From Saccoglossus kowalevskii (taxonomy: Eukaryota; Hemichordata; Enteropneusta; Harrimaniidae), in NCBI RefSeq assembly GCF_000003605.2, contig NW_003151314.1, positions 6,442-37,721 on the forward strand: 31,280 nt of DNA, written 5' to 3'. Positions 13,116-24,054 of the stretch are shown in pieces. Both the position numbers and the translations under genes were made by a program. Position 1 is the first letter of the stretch; each line of letters opens with the position of its first letter. A model generated the notes under the pieces. It saw nothing but the letters and a program-made list of their open reading frames with translations, was not told the DNA's origin and did no database searches.

Positions 13116-15172
13116 ACAAACCACGCTGTAGTCGTAACCGTTAACATAAATATTGCCCGCCTTAAATAAACTCATCCCAAGTAATGTAAACGTTAACGGT
13201 GAAATGTAAACAAGAAAAACAAACATCCAAACAGTGATCTGTTACATTTCATCGTTAATTGCCATACTTCAGTGGGCGTTTAGTGATATATCGCAGAACT
13301 CATCATAACCTACCATCGAGAAATGTTCAACTCACAACCCGTCTGTCAAAGATTTAGATTTTTTACTATTCCATTGAATATTAATTAGTCATGTCAGTAA
13401 AATGGCTCCCCTTTACTGCTCATGTTTCAACACTGCACTGAAGATGTCTGATCTCAAATACCGTGCTACATTAATAGAACATGACCAATTTCCACGCAAA
13501 TCTGATGAATTTGATGGCAATTCTGGAGAAGGCAAAGAATATACTCGCGGGACACGTGACTTGGGGAGATCCTTCAATGACATTGATTAAGAAATAATAG
13601 AGACACGGGGTCGATAAAACAGTAAATGGTAGTAAAACAATTTATCGTTTAATAATGTATTGTTATTGTTTTACACTTAAATCAGGAAACGTGTTAACCA
13701 GCAATAAAAATAGGGTTTTTTACATGATGTTGTAGAGTTCAGTGTAAAGTTATGGTAAATACAATTAGTTTTGTCAATTTAAAACTGAATATTAGTTATC
13801 ATAAATCGGTAACTATAGAAACTGAAGAAATTGTCACTGTAACTGTTGTATTGATACTTCATCATTGATACACCAGTTTGGACGATTATAAATATCATCA
13901 ATCCAAATATGTTCTCGATTAGATTTTAAAGTTACGACAATAAATGAAATTGACACATGAAACCAAGCTGTGTTGAAACATAAAAATGTAAAATTATAGT
14001 GCGCCAACTAATAGTGACGTCGTGAAAACGTACTTAAAAATAACAACTATGAGTCGTAGTTATATAATGCGCGGTTCAAATTCCGAAGCGTATTTCTTCA
14101 CATGGCTGTCCCATTATTTTTTTCAAATAATGTATTACTTTCTTGAGTGCAAAATTCGCTAATGAAAAGCTCAAACGTTTTGATTTACTTTGTGTACATA
14201 CACGAAAGAACGGACATATGCGTCTGCGTCATTTTAAAGCTATTCCTCCGAGTTCTGCGACTTGAAATCGCGTAGTTTACTTTCAAATAAATTGTGCCTG
14301 TGTTCTGAGTTATATTTGAATTACCGAGTCAGTTCGGTGGAGTGTGTTTTCTCCATAATCTCCACCGCTGTGTAAGTTAACAGACGGACGCGATACATTT
14401 AATGCCCCCTCCTCGTCGTAATTACTAAGTCGGGAAAACGTGTATGATCAAAATCTGTGGCGCAGAATCAGTTCAGTTTGGCTGGCGTCTGGGAAAGCCA
14501 ACATATAAATCTACTGATCCGCAGCGGAGCAGAGAAAAGCGACCCACCCACTAGGTTCACTTGGTCCCAGTCGAGTAAGTCATCTGTGTCCAAACGCTTG
14601 TTAAACTGTTCGAGACACTTTCGAGTTGAACACGGAAGTTGTACTTCTGTGAAAGGCGAAGTATGTATACTTGCACATAGAATAATGTTAATTCAGCCAT
14701 GCATGCATATTGAGTGCGTATAAGTGTATATTGATCTATCTGAAGCAATCGGGCCTCTAATCGGGCTGTTTTCGATTCTTGAGAACCTTCGATTTTAAGG
14801 CTTGCGGGATACGGTACTATTTAACAGGTAAATGCATTATTCAACGTCGTATTTTAGACGAAATATGCTCCATAAGCTATTAACTGTATTTTCTTGTTTA
14901 AAACGTTTTACACTTACAAGTCTTTTTGTTTCCATGAAAATCATTAAAGACGTGCAAAATCGCCAAAGTGAAATTGAAACGTGTAATTTAGTGTTTTTAA
15001 AAAATATCATGAGAAGTGAAGGGAAAGTTTCGACTTCGATCTACAGAGAGGGAAAGAGTAAGCTTTGCCAGTTTTAATTTACATGGGCACCATTAGTTTA
15101 TGCCAGTTGTTTCCCCGGACACTCGCTAAATATGACTGCTCGCCGTCTTGTCTAGGAGGGGAGGGGACTGTA

Positions 15173-15204
15173 GTTCCGATAGGCATCGGAACCCATCATG
15201 GGTT
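15173..15204. repeat. Two adjacent short hairpins
   Basis: GTTCCGAT, AGGC, ATCGGAAC (15173-15192) is an 8-bp perfect stem. It overlaps by three bases a second stem, AACCCA, TCA, TGGGTT (15190-15204). No T run or coding context follows, and nothing indicates a transcribed RNA gene. Confidence 0.75.
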
Positions 15205-18200
15205 ACAATATATATTAAACAGATAACACCGGTGAAAGTAATCGTATACTGGTCGAGATTGAGAACAGTCTAGTATGTAGAAGTGTACGTTACTTCTGGC
15301 CAATTTCACTGCTTAACTGCCTATGTATGCCACACACCAAGTGCTGTGCTCCGTCGATAAAGACCGTCGTAACAAATTAAGACTTCTTCACTTCAGCATC
15401 TTGTCGTCACTGGGCCGACCCACTGATGTTTCCTAAGCAACAAAATGCCGCCTCGGTTTCTAATTTAATGGCCAAATTTCAGTTGTCGCATTATTAACCT
15501 TCGATGAACAGGAACTTACATTATTGCAAGTTGGATCATTTCTCATTCGCGTTTCTCAAATGGCCTGTAAATATTTAAGCGGAGGAATATAAGTTATTGT
15601 TATTATATATTTATTTTGAACTGCCAAACCAACAATTTGAAAATGTAGTAAAAGTTACAGACGACAAGAAATAAGGTAGAGAGTTCAAAATAGAGAAACG
15701 TGGAACGGTGGTTCGTTTAGTGGACTCGTGCTGCATGTAGCAGCCGGCCGGCGTTGTCGCATGGGTACAGCATGCATTAAATTTGCAAGCCACCTTATTT
15801 ACCCCAGGATGTTATTTCATCTAGCATGAGACACTACTACTTATTATTAGTGAAATATGCCTATCCAAAGTAACACGGCCCAAGATCGTAATGTTCCCCC
15901 ACACCAGCCTTCACGGTCACCCCATTTTGCTGGCACTAAAAAAACCGTAATTGGTTGCATTAAAACGTTACCCCAGGTGGCATCAAATTTGTTAATAGTT
16001 TGTTTGCTTTTAGACGCATAACATACATATAAAGCGGTGTTATTATTGGTTGAGTATAGTACGCTAATGTCGGATATGATGGCTGGCGTTTGAATCCGGT
16101 CATGTCAGTCATCCGACAATTCACACAATAGATCAATCAAATGAGATGTCCTTTTCAACAACGTAGTGCAATTCACTCCCGGAAAAAATCTATATATCAT
16201 CGCAAATATACGAGAATTAGCTATAAACAAATGTTTGCTTTATTCTTGTTAGAAGCGGCTCGCCACTTCCGATGTGTGCGTTCCGTAGGACTGGATAGAA
16301 GCTGCGACGTGAATGCACAGAGCCCGTGTCGCGAGAAAGCCGCTATGATAATATAACCATTGTGCTACCCGTTTCTCTCGCCTCATCTGAGTCGATCCTG
16401 TTCACTGTTTTTATTTCACGTCCATAAATATCAGAGAAAACGCCTTCATATTTAAATTTTGATTAAAAAGGCTCATGTTTTCTCACAAGATTGGGACCAC
16501 CCGCTAGTGTGTATCTACAGTACGTTTACAACTGACACGACCTTTAGCTATAATCACTATACTTGCTTTACTTATAACAGCGCTGACATTGATAGTTACC
16601 GGCGAAATCCAAACCAAATTGCTGATGACCCCTTTCTAAAATGTCGCTGATGTGATTTACGCTGGGTGATTCGATTTCAAAATGTTGTCTTCGCTTTGTT
16701 GTTACGGGGAAGAGTGGGAGCAAAGCCGAACAGCAGAGATCAATGCTTATCGCATTCATCTAATAAATATCATATTCAAACATACCGTAGTGGAAATGAT
16801 GAATACCATTATCGATGGTCGCTGTCTCTCTCCGCTCTTTGTATGTTGACTTACCAGAACCTGACTAAGGTCTAATTACGAAATGCTAGAATATACGTTT
16901 AAGCACCAATAACAAGCGCATCGTGTCAAATGTGAAAACAAAAGATTTTGAGCAGATAAATGAATCAAATATGAAAACCATGTTATATTTAGATTAGAAA
17001 CTGTTTACGTAAATATAGTACGAAATACACTAATGTGTGAGGTTGTCGTGAAACAACGAATATCCCTCGATATTTTGACCCAAAATTTCGATCAATTGTG
17101 GTGAAAAATTTGGAGATTTCGTTTCGCTCCAAACATACTATGTAGATACTGATTGCCTTAGACTGCAATTGCATTTTTTAAAAATTTAAGAAAGATCTAT
17201 AATTTACTGAATTACCGAATTCTTCTCATTTGTTTAAATTAAGACACGAGTTTAAGCTAATTTATAAAATAAAAAATTCATAAAAAGCAATCAAAAAATA
17301 AACATGTTAATAGATTATTATTGAAATTAAAATTTCCAAGGCTAAAATAGTATTTTGTTATCCTAACATTATCAAACCAATCAAGTCAATTATTGCTGTA
17401 CGAAAGCGGATCACATCGGACAGTCCGTATAGATAGTACGATGTGTCAGTACAATCATCTTTACGATTCTCACCATACTTTGGAATTAAAATAATATAAA
17501 TGTTAGCAGTGCGATGAACGAACATTTGACAACTATAGACAACTATGGACAATTCAATGACAGAAGCTATTTAAATATTTATATGAATTGATTGCTTGTC
17601 AGTTGCTTTTTTATTTTATTTTATTTTTATTTAGCGTTATATTACGCAGTTTTAATAAGTTGTATAGTATATTATCTTAATGTCTTGTTACGTATGAACA
17701 TTGTTACAGAAGCCGCTACGTAAGGAAGTTACTGCATGGGTTGATATTAATCCTGTTTTGGTGGGTCAATTGCGACTGTACGTTAAGTACCGACGTGTTT
17801 TATATTATGTCGACTTTCATACTCAATGGACGAAGACGGAAGTTGTAAATGCCGTACAGTAAACATGATGGAAGAAACCTTCTACTCTCTGATTTCCACT
17901 TCATCGAGCTTCAACCTTTTTTTTCTTCACAGCGCACAAATTCATTTCCGCGAATGTGGTTGTAGGCTTTTTAAATAGCGGTGTTTTGGATCGTTTAAAA
18001 CGACGACAAATTGGCATAGCTGTCATTTTAACAAAATGTATAGGGGAACCCGCCGGCCATGCATGATCCGCCCGCTACACAGTGTACACATTAGTCTCGT
18101 GTGTAATTAAAATATGTGTATTGATACACACATTAGAAAATGAATGTTACTCTGTGTCATTTTGACCAGAACGGAAATACCAGCCAATCAATGTTTAAAT

Positions 18201-18484
18201 GGCTCCGAAAATGTGACTATCATGCCTTGAACAAGACTCAATCCACTACACGACATTTATTTTGCCATTGTTCCATCCGGGATGCTTGGCAGGTGGATAG
18301 GAAGTGGGTGGACCATGCGGTAGGAAGGTCGTAAAAATAAAAGTCTACCTCATAATAAAATATGAATGCATTAATCGCTGGGTCTTGTTATTTTCCAAAA
18401 TGTTTTTATTAGACGGTTCATATGTATGTTACGCCTCTCGCCTCCCGGCTAACCATAATACACACACCATTTGCGTTAACGAAC

Positions 18485-18558
18485 CACCGTGACCCGACGC
18501 TGATTCCATCGTACAGACGATGTACACCGTGACCCCCGACGCTGATTTCGTCGTACAG
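18485..18558. repeat. Imperfect 32/34 bp direct duplication
   Basis: Copies at 18485-18516 and 18525-18558 share CACCGTGACCC, CGACGCTGATT and TCGTACAG, with an 8-nt spacer. They differ by a 2-nt length change in the C run and by small substitutions (CCA versus TCG). Confidence 0.85.
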
Positions 18559-19191
18559 GCTTAAAGAATGACACAATAATTTCGTCAAATATAAAATCAA
18601 ATATCTGTATATAACAGATCAACAAACTGCACCCAATATTTATTATGCGGTGGGTGAAATCGGTGGATATAATTGACATATTTAGCTTAGTCTGCAACCC
18701 AATACAACTGGGTTTGCATATAGGTGATTATACTGATACAGTTACTATACTGCACTATATAAGCACTTTCATTATCCACACAATGGCATCTAATCTGATT
18801 TAAGAGCTGTGCTTACTCCTCCGTTGTTTGTTTTTGAGGATTAGTGAGTTCACAAATGCCTAATCGATTTGTTATGTTTCCATTGTATGGATAATCTCAT
18901 TTTGAAATTATTATCAATTTCTTTGTTCATTTATAAATGCGAAAAAATAACATTTTATGATACAAACAACGGGATATATTTTTCGCTTTGGGTATTATGT
19001 CGGCCGCAAAGGCAAAGCTCCTGAATGCCGATGTAACAACGGCGACGTTACTTGTTATTTCGGCCGGCGTAACGTGTGTTCAGGGCATAATTTCAAAGGA
19101 ACGCGATTGACCAACGCTCTTATCGAATACGCCTGGGAAATCATATAACACATCGCTCACCTGCATTTTGATATTCCGTTATTAAGAATGT
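18559..19191. other. Intergenic DNA beyond the Tlx 3' end, no gene seen
   Basis: AT-rich. A 63-codon plus-strand frame (18957-19148) includes a Cys-rich segment, but no cysteine-domain spacing is long enough to support a call. Confidence 0.5.
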
Positions 19192-19197
19192 TTTATT
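19192..19197 (-). terminator. Candidate poly(A) signal for Tlx
   Basis: The minus strand reads AATAAA here, about 610 nt beyond the Tlx stop codon. It is the first canonical hexamer in that direction: I saw no AATAAA or ATTAAA on the minus strand between 19198 and 19806. A GT-containing stretch follows. The 3' end is an inference, since no transcript data are available. Confidence 0.4.
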
Positions 19198-19806
19198 TCA
19201 CGGCAAATACACCACACATCCATATATATATTTATCAATGTAATACAAAAAAGAGTCACTTTCTCTGATTTCAGTCGAATTGAAAGAACAACGTAAAATA
19301 ATATATTCGTCTTGTTTCCTTATAATTATGCTTAGAGTTGGAAAGTCCTTGTAAGTAGCACTGACGGTACACCGTCTCTCATAAGTTATGTTGTTCCATA
19401 CGGGGTCTAGTTCGTCACATGTAGTGTCATGAGGTTAGATGGTGACGAGAATAATAACATAGATACAGCCTACCTAGCTAGTTGCATGGTCGGTTGCTAT
19501 GATGGCGCCTGGCTATATGGTGCACTCGGAGATTCAGTACCAAATATAACAAAACTATTTACATCTTTCTTACTTTTTGTCCGAATCCAATTCTTTCGCA
19601 AGCAAATGAAAGCAGAAAGAAAAGAGTGCATCCTCCCTTAAAATAGCGTCATCGTGTGTTCTCCAGGATGTCTTTGGAAAAAAAGACCGCATGTGGCCGA
19701 ATCTCTGAGCTCTTCCTTTTCTCGTCGGCCCCTATATCACAGAGAGATGTCTACCTCTTACTACTATGACGTGTCTTATTAAATAACAGCCAGCACTGAC
19801 ATGATG

Positions 19807-20053
19807 CTAAGGCGTACACGTGAGAGAAGACGAAGAGTTCGAAGGTATAAAATTGCCCGTAGCGTTCCTTGCCTCCTCGGCTGCCCATGGTTGTAGATTT
19901 TGCAACGCGTTCAGCGACGCATTCTGTAGTACTAGTGGATCACTCCTTCCTTCTTGTAGACTCAAATTTTTCATTGCAACTTCATGTTGTATAGTGAACA
20001 TAAACCTATTTGCAGCTTGTCGTTCAGCCTCTCGCTCTTCGGCTGTCTGCCTC
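19807..20053 (-). CDS. Tlx: Tlx exon 3 (homeodomain end, C-terminal domain, stop)
   Basis: The acceptor is ttaatatag|GAGGCAGACAG. Joining AG|G restores Arg57, followed by Arg58-Gln59-Thr60 and the strongly conserved [14 protein letters not shown] helix extension. Intron 2 (20054-20504) is 451 bp, and its acceptor has a weak pyrimidine tract (ctttaatatag). The C-terminal 78 residues contain [19 protein letters not shown] (242-260), a TLX signature also present in vertebrate TLX1 and TLX3, then a lineage-specific Asn/Ser-rich tail ending at TAG (19807-19809). Confidence 0.95.
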
Positions 20054-21466
20054 CTATATTAAAGAAATTATTAAAGATTATTGTAACAGTTATACTGTAT
20101 ACAACTTCAGAGCATTTCGTATTAACTTTGTACATTTGTTTCATCACTACTGTATATGCGATACCATATTACTGACATGTCTCGAATCATGTTGTCTCGT
20201 TGCCTTATCTCATTCAATGATATAGACCATGAACCCATCGGATGCAGCTTTGATTGACTACAAAATATAGGCATTATGTCTCTGTATCATATCTGGTCTG
20301 TGTTCGGTCCACCTCTTTCGTTTGTCACCACTCAAGTTAACAGGCGACCCGTCGACTCAGTGATCTGTCATGCCTACTTAAAGCAGCTTGATTTGAATTG
20401 ACCAGGACAAGGTGATCAAATAGTAGCGACCTTTGGGGTGTACAACACAACAGTATGGTATTGTTTTTAAATATAAAGGCAATGCACCATCTAGTGTGAC
20501 TCACCTCCATTTTGTCCTCCTGTTCTGGAACCATGTTTTAACTTGGGCGTCTGTCATTTTTAGTGCCTTAGCAAGCGCAGCTCTTTCTGCGGAAGCGAGG
20601 TACTTCTGTCGGTGAAAACGCTTCTCCAATTCACAAATCTGCAAACGAGAAAACGAGGTCCGCGGCTTCTTGCGTTTCGGTGGTGTCCGGTTCTGGTAGG
20701 GGTGGCCAATTCGTCTGGTAACTGTAACGGAAACAAGAAAATCAGTGGAACTCATGTAAGCTTTAACAGAAGGTAAATGTTTAAAAACAAAACAAAGGCC
20801 TGGTAAATTAGATAAGCGACCAAGGTAGCGTAACGGACGGCCCACATTGTGTTGTTTCAATGCTACACTGTGCTGTGTTAAAGACTTAAGTGTACGGGGT
20901 ATATCGTATAAATTGTAGTCGATAGTTATGTTAGCCCCTACTGAGAAACAGCATGAAACCTGCTACACACACACCACCAATTATTGACCTGCCATTTAAA
21001 AATTATCGTATCGGTGACTTGTGATAAAAAAGCTAGTAATGTGTGTAATGTCAAACGATCGTAACTACTCACCAGTTAGTCTGTCCTTAGCGAGCCTTCG
21101 CGACTCCATCCAAGGGAAAGTTGAACTCAATGAGGCGGGAGGTGGTCTATGCGCCGGTACCCTGATCACCCCTGCGGTAGAGTTGTATGACGGTAGAAAT
21201 GGTTGGGGATATAGCAAGGCTCCCGACGAGACAATTGAGCTGAAAGTTGGCGAAAGAGGTAGACTTGTGGATGACGTTGTCATCGGCGTGCTCAAAATGT
21301 GGTTGATACTGAAGGAAAGTGAGTTTGAACTAGATTGTTGTCGGCGACGGTCATTTTCCTCCTCTTCGGTATCGGATTCTTCCCTCTTTACGTCCTCCTC
21401 AAACGTATCTTTCATGGTGGCTGGAGACGGACTGTACTGCGATTTAAGTGTGTCCATGTGAGGCAT
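19807..21466 (-). CDS. Tlx: Tlx (TLX/HOX11-class) homeobox transcription factor, complete three-exon gene
   Basis: Seen: the coding sequence is the complement join of 21073-21466, 20505-20721 and 19807-20053, 858 nt including the TAG stop, giving 285 residues (human TLX proteins are about 284-330). In order: acidic stretch (residues about 22-38); eh1-type motif FSINHIL (52-58); [11 protein letters not shown] (98-108); FPWMES (117-122); a [20 protein letters not shown] block (131-150) running into the homeodomain; homeodomain (148-207) with Arg5, Leu16, Phe20, Trp48, Asn51, Arg53 and the TLX-diagnostic Thr47 ([10 protein letters not shown]); a [10 protein letters not shown] tail; and DPL...LQNLQPW (242-260). 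Family knowledge: TLX proteins are nuclear DNA-binding regulators of neuronal and organ patterning; eh1 recruits Groucho/TLE co-repressors and FPWM resembles PBC-binding hexapeptides. Start: the minus-strand frame has a stop at 21518-21520, and the first in-frame ATG after it is 21464-21466 (G at -3). A second ATG three codons on (21455-21457) is possible. Closest fly relative is C15/clawless. Ortholog class is near certain; species is not known. Confidence 0.96.
20505..20721 (-). CDS. Tlx: Tlx exon 2 (most of the homeodomain)
   Basis: The exon is 217 nt, from acceptor gtttccgttacag|TTACC to donor TGGAG|gtgagt. It completes codon 132 (Val, from G|TT), encodes residues 133-203 and gives two bases of codon 204. 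It holds the [18 protein letters not shown] arm and homeodomain positions 1-56, including all of the recognition helix contacts (Thr47, Gln50, Asn51). Intron 1 (20722-21072) is 351 bp. Intron 2 interrupts the codon of homeodomain Arg57. As far as I recall, this three-exon layout matches vertebrate TLX genes. Confidence 0.97.
21073..21466 (-). CDS. Tlx: Tlx exon 1, coding part (N-terminal regulatory region)
   Basis: This exon encodes residues 1-131 and leaves one base (phase 1). It carries the serine- and acid-rich N-terminus, the eh1 motif (residues 52-58), the [11 protein letters not shown] block (98-108) and FPWMES (117-122). The donor reads ACTG|gtgagt on the minus strand. The frame upstream of the ATG runs through Val-Asn-Cys-Glu codons to a TTG at 21491-21493, which is not an expected animal start, and then meets a TGA at 21518-21520. 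No acceptor with a pyrimidine tract lies between that stop and the ATG, so translation most likely begins in this exon. The 5' UTR boundary is not visible. Confidence 0.93.
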
Positions 21467-21507
21467 CACGTTACACTCAGTTTCGTCGACCAAATAACTT
21501 TTTTTTT

Positions 21508-21626
21508 TTAATTTTGTTCAAAGTGAAGACTCCAACCGCAGATATGTCGTTGTTCAAGTTGATTCAAGAGCATTCCAAATTGGTGCTATCAGCTTCCTAA
21601 GGTTATGTCAATCTAACTGTATACAT
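21508..21626 (-). promoter_or_regulatory. Two possible upstream ORFs in the Tlx leader region
   Basis: The minus strand has an ATG at 21624-21626 that ends at TAA 21603-21605 (7 codons plus stop). A second ATG at 21571-21573 ends at TAA 21508-21510 (21 codons plus stop), in a different frame from Tlx. Both would be upstream ORFs if the 5' UTR reaches this far, as the CCAAT box position would allow. Their translation is speculative. Confidence 0.25.
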
Positions 21627-21744
21627 GGTAGCAGACGAAGCGATGAATCAAGTTGGTGGCTCCCCTATAAACGCGTCTGTTTGGTTCCTTACATATGCAC
21701 GCACTTACTAAACATAACCATTGAGGGGAACACTTTCCTGTCTT

Positions 21745-21754
21745 CTGATTGGCT
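21745..21754 (-). promoter_or_regulatory. CCAAT box (NF-Y type) upstream of Tlx
   Basis: The minus strand reads AGCCAATCAG, a close fit to the NF-Y consensus, oriented toward Tlx and about 280 bp upstream of the chosen ATG. No TATA box in minus orientation was seen between it and the gene. A TATAAA at 21666-21671 is on the plus strand, the wrong orientation for Tlx. The position is plausible for a core promoter, but the transcription start is unknown. Confidence 0.4.
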
Positions 21755-24054
21755 GAGTCTAAATGCCCCTTGGACAATTGTTGAGAACCGAGGAAGCAGC
21801 TAGTCAAATGAAATGGCACTGTAAGCTCCGCCTAGGGTAGGTCTTCCTAATCAATATCAACTTTGATGTATTAGTCAGCAATATCATTACTCATCCTATA
21901 CTTAACTCGCTGCTCAAAGTTCAACGTTTCTGGTCTCCATGTTTATGAAAGTGTGATGCATTTTTCTAATTATGAACCCGTTAGTTCTGAAATTTATATT
22001 CTACTGCCAATTAACCAGATGCAATGTTCGCTGATACGTTCACGTTGTTTAGCACTGATTTACGATTATGCGCAATGCATCACGGTATGCGTCAAAAGTC
22101 GGAATACCATTAGCCTAAACTTTAACAACTATTTCTAGTTTTTTTTATTTATTATTTATTTGTTCAAGTTAAAACTGCAGATAACACAACATTCAATAAG
22201 CCTATTTAAATAGATTCTTAAAGTTTCCTGCCCCTTTTGCAAATTTGTGAAGTACTATCCCTGACCAATATATGCATTACCATCATCACATTGCTTCAGT
22301 CCTGTATTTGAAACACCGATGCCTATAACAAAGTACCATTTAAACTTATTTCATATAAAAAATCTAAACGAATCTATCACAGCGCAAGTATTTTCAAACA
22401 TGTTTGTACAGCCTGAAAATGAGATGGCCGGCGTACCGCTCGGTTGTACCACCCACGTTCGACCTCAGTGTACACTGTTATCGAAACTTGAGATGAAATA
22501 TAAAGGTGTCAATTACGGTAAGTGTGATTTCAACTCAAATATTTCGGAGAGAGTTGATGTAAATCGTGAAATGCATGCACACTGAAAATGAGAACATACA
22601 CACATATTAAAATTATTCTATTTATTGTTATGACCGCGTTATTTTTAGGTTTTGTCAATACTCATTGCCTTTGTCGCATCATGACATTAGCTGCGCGATG
22701 ACTTTTGGAATATTAAATATAACCGCAGCCCATTGAACATATACTAAATTGGGGATTGCCTCAATACACAATGAACATTAACGCAATTAGGATTATTGAA
22801 AATAAAGCCAAACCGAAAATGGGGTGAAACGTCTTAGTATACCCACTGTACCCCAATTAAAATTATTGCCAATCTTCGTCAAATAATGCCTTTTCATTGC
22901 CGTGATCTGTGAATGTCGTGTTTAACTTGCCTGCCAAACAAATCTAAGTGTCGATGCTGTTAGTAGCAGCCATTGACACGAGGTCATGTTTTTGGAAACG
23001 CGAAATACGCATTTTAAAAGCAAAGTAACAATTTTTAATACACATCCTAAATTGGCAAAGCCAAAAGGTCACAAAAATGATTAAATTTTGGAGGAGAAGA
23101 GAAGCTACGTTCAGACGCTCGACTGGGGATCCCGGAAGACTGGCGTCAACGCTGTAGGGCAGAGAACGATCATCAAATCTCATCACTGTGTTTTTATAAT
23201 GTGTCTGTATGTGGCTAACTATTTAAAGTAAATATATCCAGTGACTGTGGAATAGACTATAGTTTGGGAAATGATGACGTGATTTGAATACTTTACTTGA
23301 ATATATGATTAGGTTGGCTGAAACATGACCGCTACTCACTGACTATTATGCAACAGTGTTGCTATCATGATAAATCTATTGACAATGCATTTTAATTATT
23401 TCTTTGTCGCGATGAAACCAATATTAAAAAAGTAATTTCAAAGTACACCAAGAACTTTGACGTAATAGTGTGGCTTCTGGAAATGCAATTCCATTTTACG
23501 CCTAGTAATAGTATCGGTGTCGATTTTCCTCTCAGATAACAACTGGTAAAAATTAATTTTCACGGGAAAATGTCTCGCCATTACGGAATATACGACTTGT
23601 ATGGTATCAAAAACGACTTAAAATTCCGATCGTCAACGGAGATAACATCCAAGGTATCAGCCGAAAAATAAATATACATAGTCTATTCCACTTTGTTGGC
23701 ATAGCAATTGAATATGTTTACTGAATAAATATGTTTAACACTATAATCAGTTAGAAATCGGACCATAAAATAATACTGGCGACAAGAAGTAAAAAGAATA
23801 CATTAATAGAATGAACAAATCAATCTGTAATCTAGTAATAAATATGCACTTGGAGAGTTCTTTGTGCGATATTATGATGTGTTTGATATTAAAAGCATGA
23901 TATGGTATCATTATATCAAGACTAGAACACGTGACATTAACGAAGAAATACTAATTAATTATTGTCTTTCCAAGTCGCAATTGTTAAGAAGAAAGGAAAA
24001 AATAACGCCGTACTGGGGCGTTTTAAAATACATACATAAATACATATAGTAGTA

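Larger units (their letters stand above)
9720..18484. other. Long intergenic stretch downstream of Tlx, no gene seen
   Basis: About 8.8 kb with no exon I can support. Visible structure: G runs at 11346-11353 (8) and 11829-11839 (11); a 12-bp palindrome GGCGTTAACGCC at 12760-12771; a hairpin at 13092-13115; two adjoining hairpins at 15173-15204; and a very AT-rich block at about 17170-17350. An open frame at 12335-12619 has a similarly long frame on the opposite strand (12353-12616) and neither resembles a known protein. No tRNA gene was found: a B-box-like GGTTCAAATTCC at 14074-14085 lacks pairing arms. Confidence 0.55.
21467..24054. other. Upstream flank of Tlx (5' UTR, promoter and intergenic DNA)
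   Basis: The first few hundred bases should contain the Tlx leader and promoter. A homopolymer of T (A on the Tlx strand) lies at about 21499-21509, just upstream of the start codon. The rest is AT-rich with only chance frames. Enhancers are expected near a gene of this kind, but none can be picked out from one sequence. Confidence 0.5.

Noticed and set aside
14074-14085. tRNA B-box-like GGTTCAAATTCC (tRNA gene or SINE)
   Set aside because: The flanking bases do not form a T-arm stem and no A box or cloverleaf is present upstream.
18957-19148. Cys-rich CRCNNGDVTC segment resembling part of a VWC domain
   Set aside because: Only four cysteines over a short stretch; the remaining VWC cysteines and any splice context are missing.
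21465-21493. Upstream TTG (21491-21493) as the Tlx start
   Set aside because: TTG is not an expected start in animal nuclear genes; the in-frame ATG at 21464-21466 is the first valid choice.
21613-21819. 68-codon minus-strand frame upstream of Tlx as an extra 5' coding exon
   Set aside because: No donor that would join in frame to exon 1, which itself lacks an upstream acceptor; no similarity to TLX N-termini.
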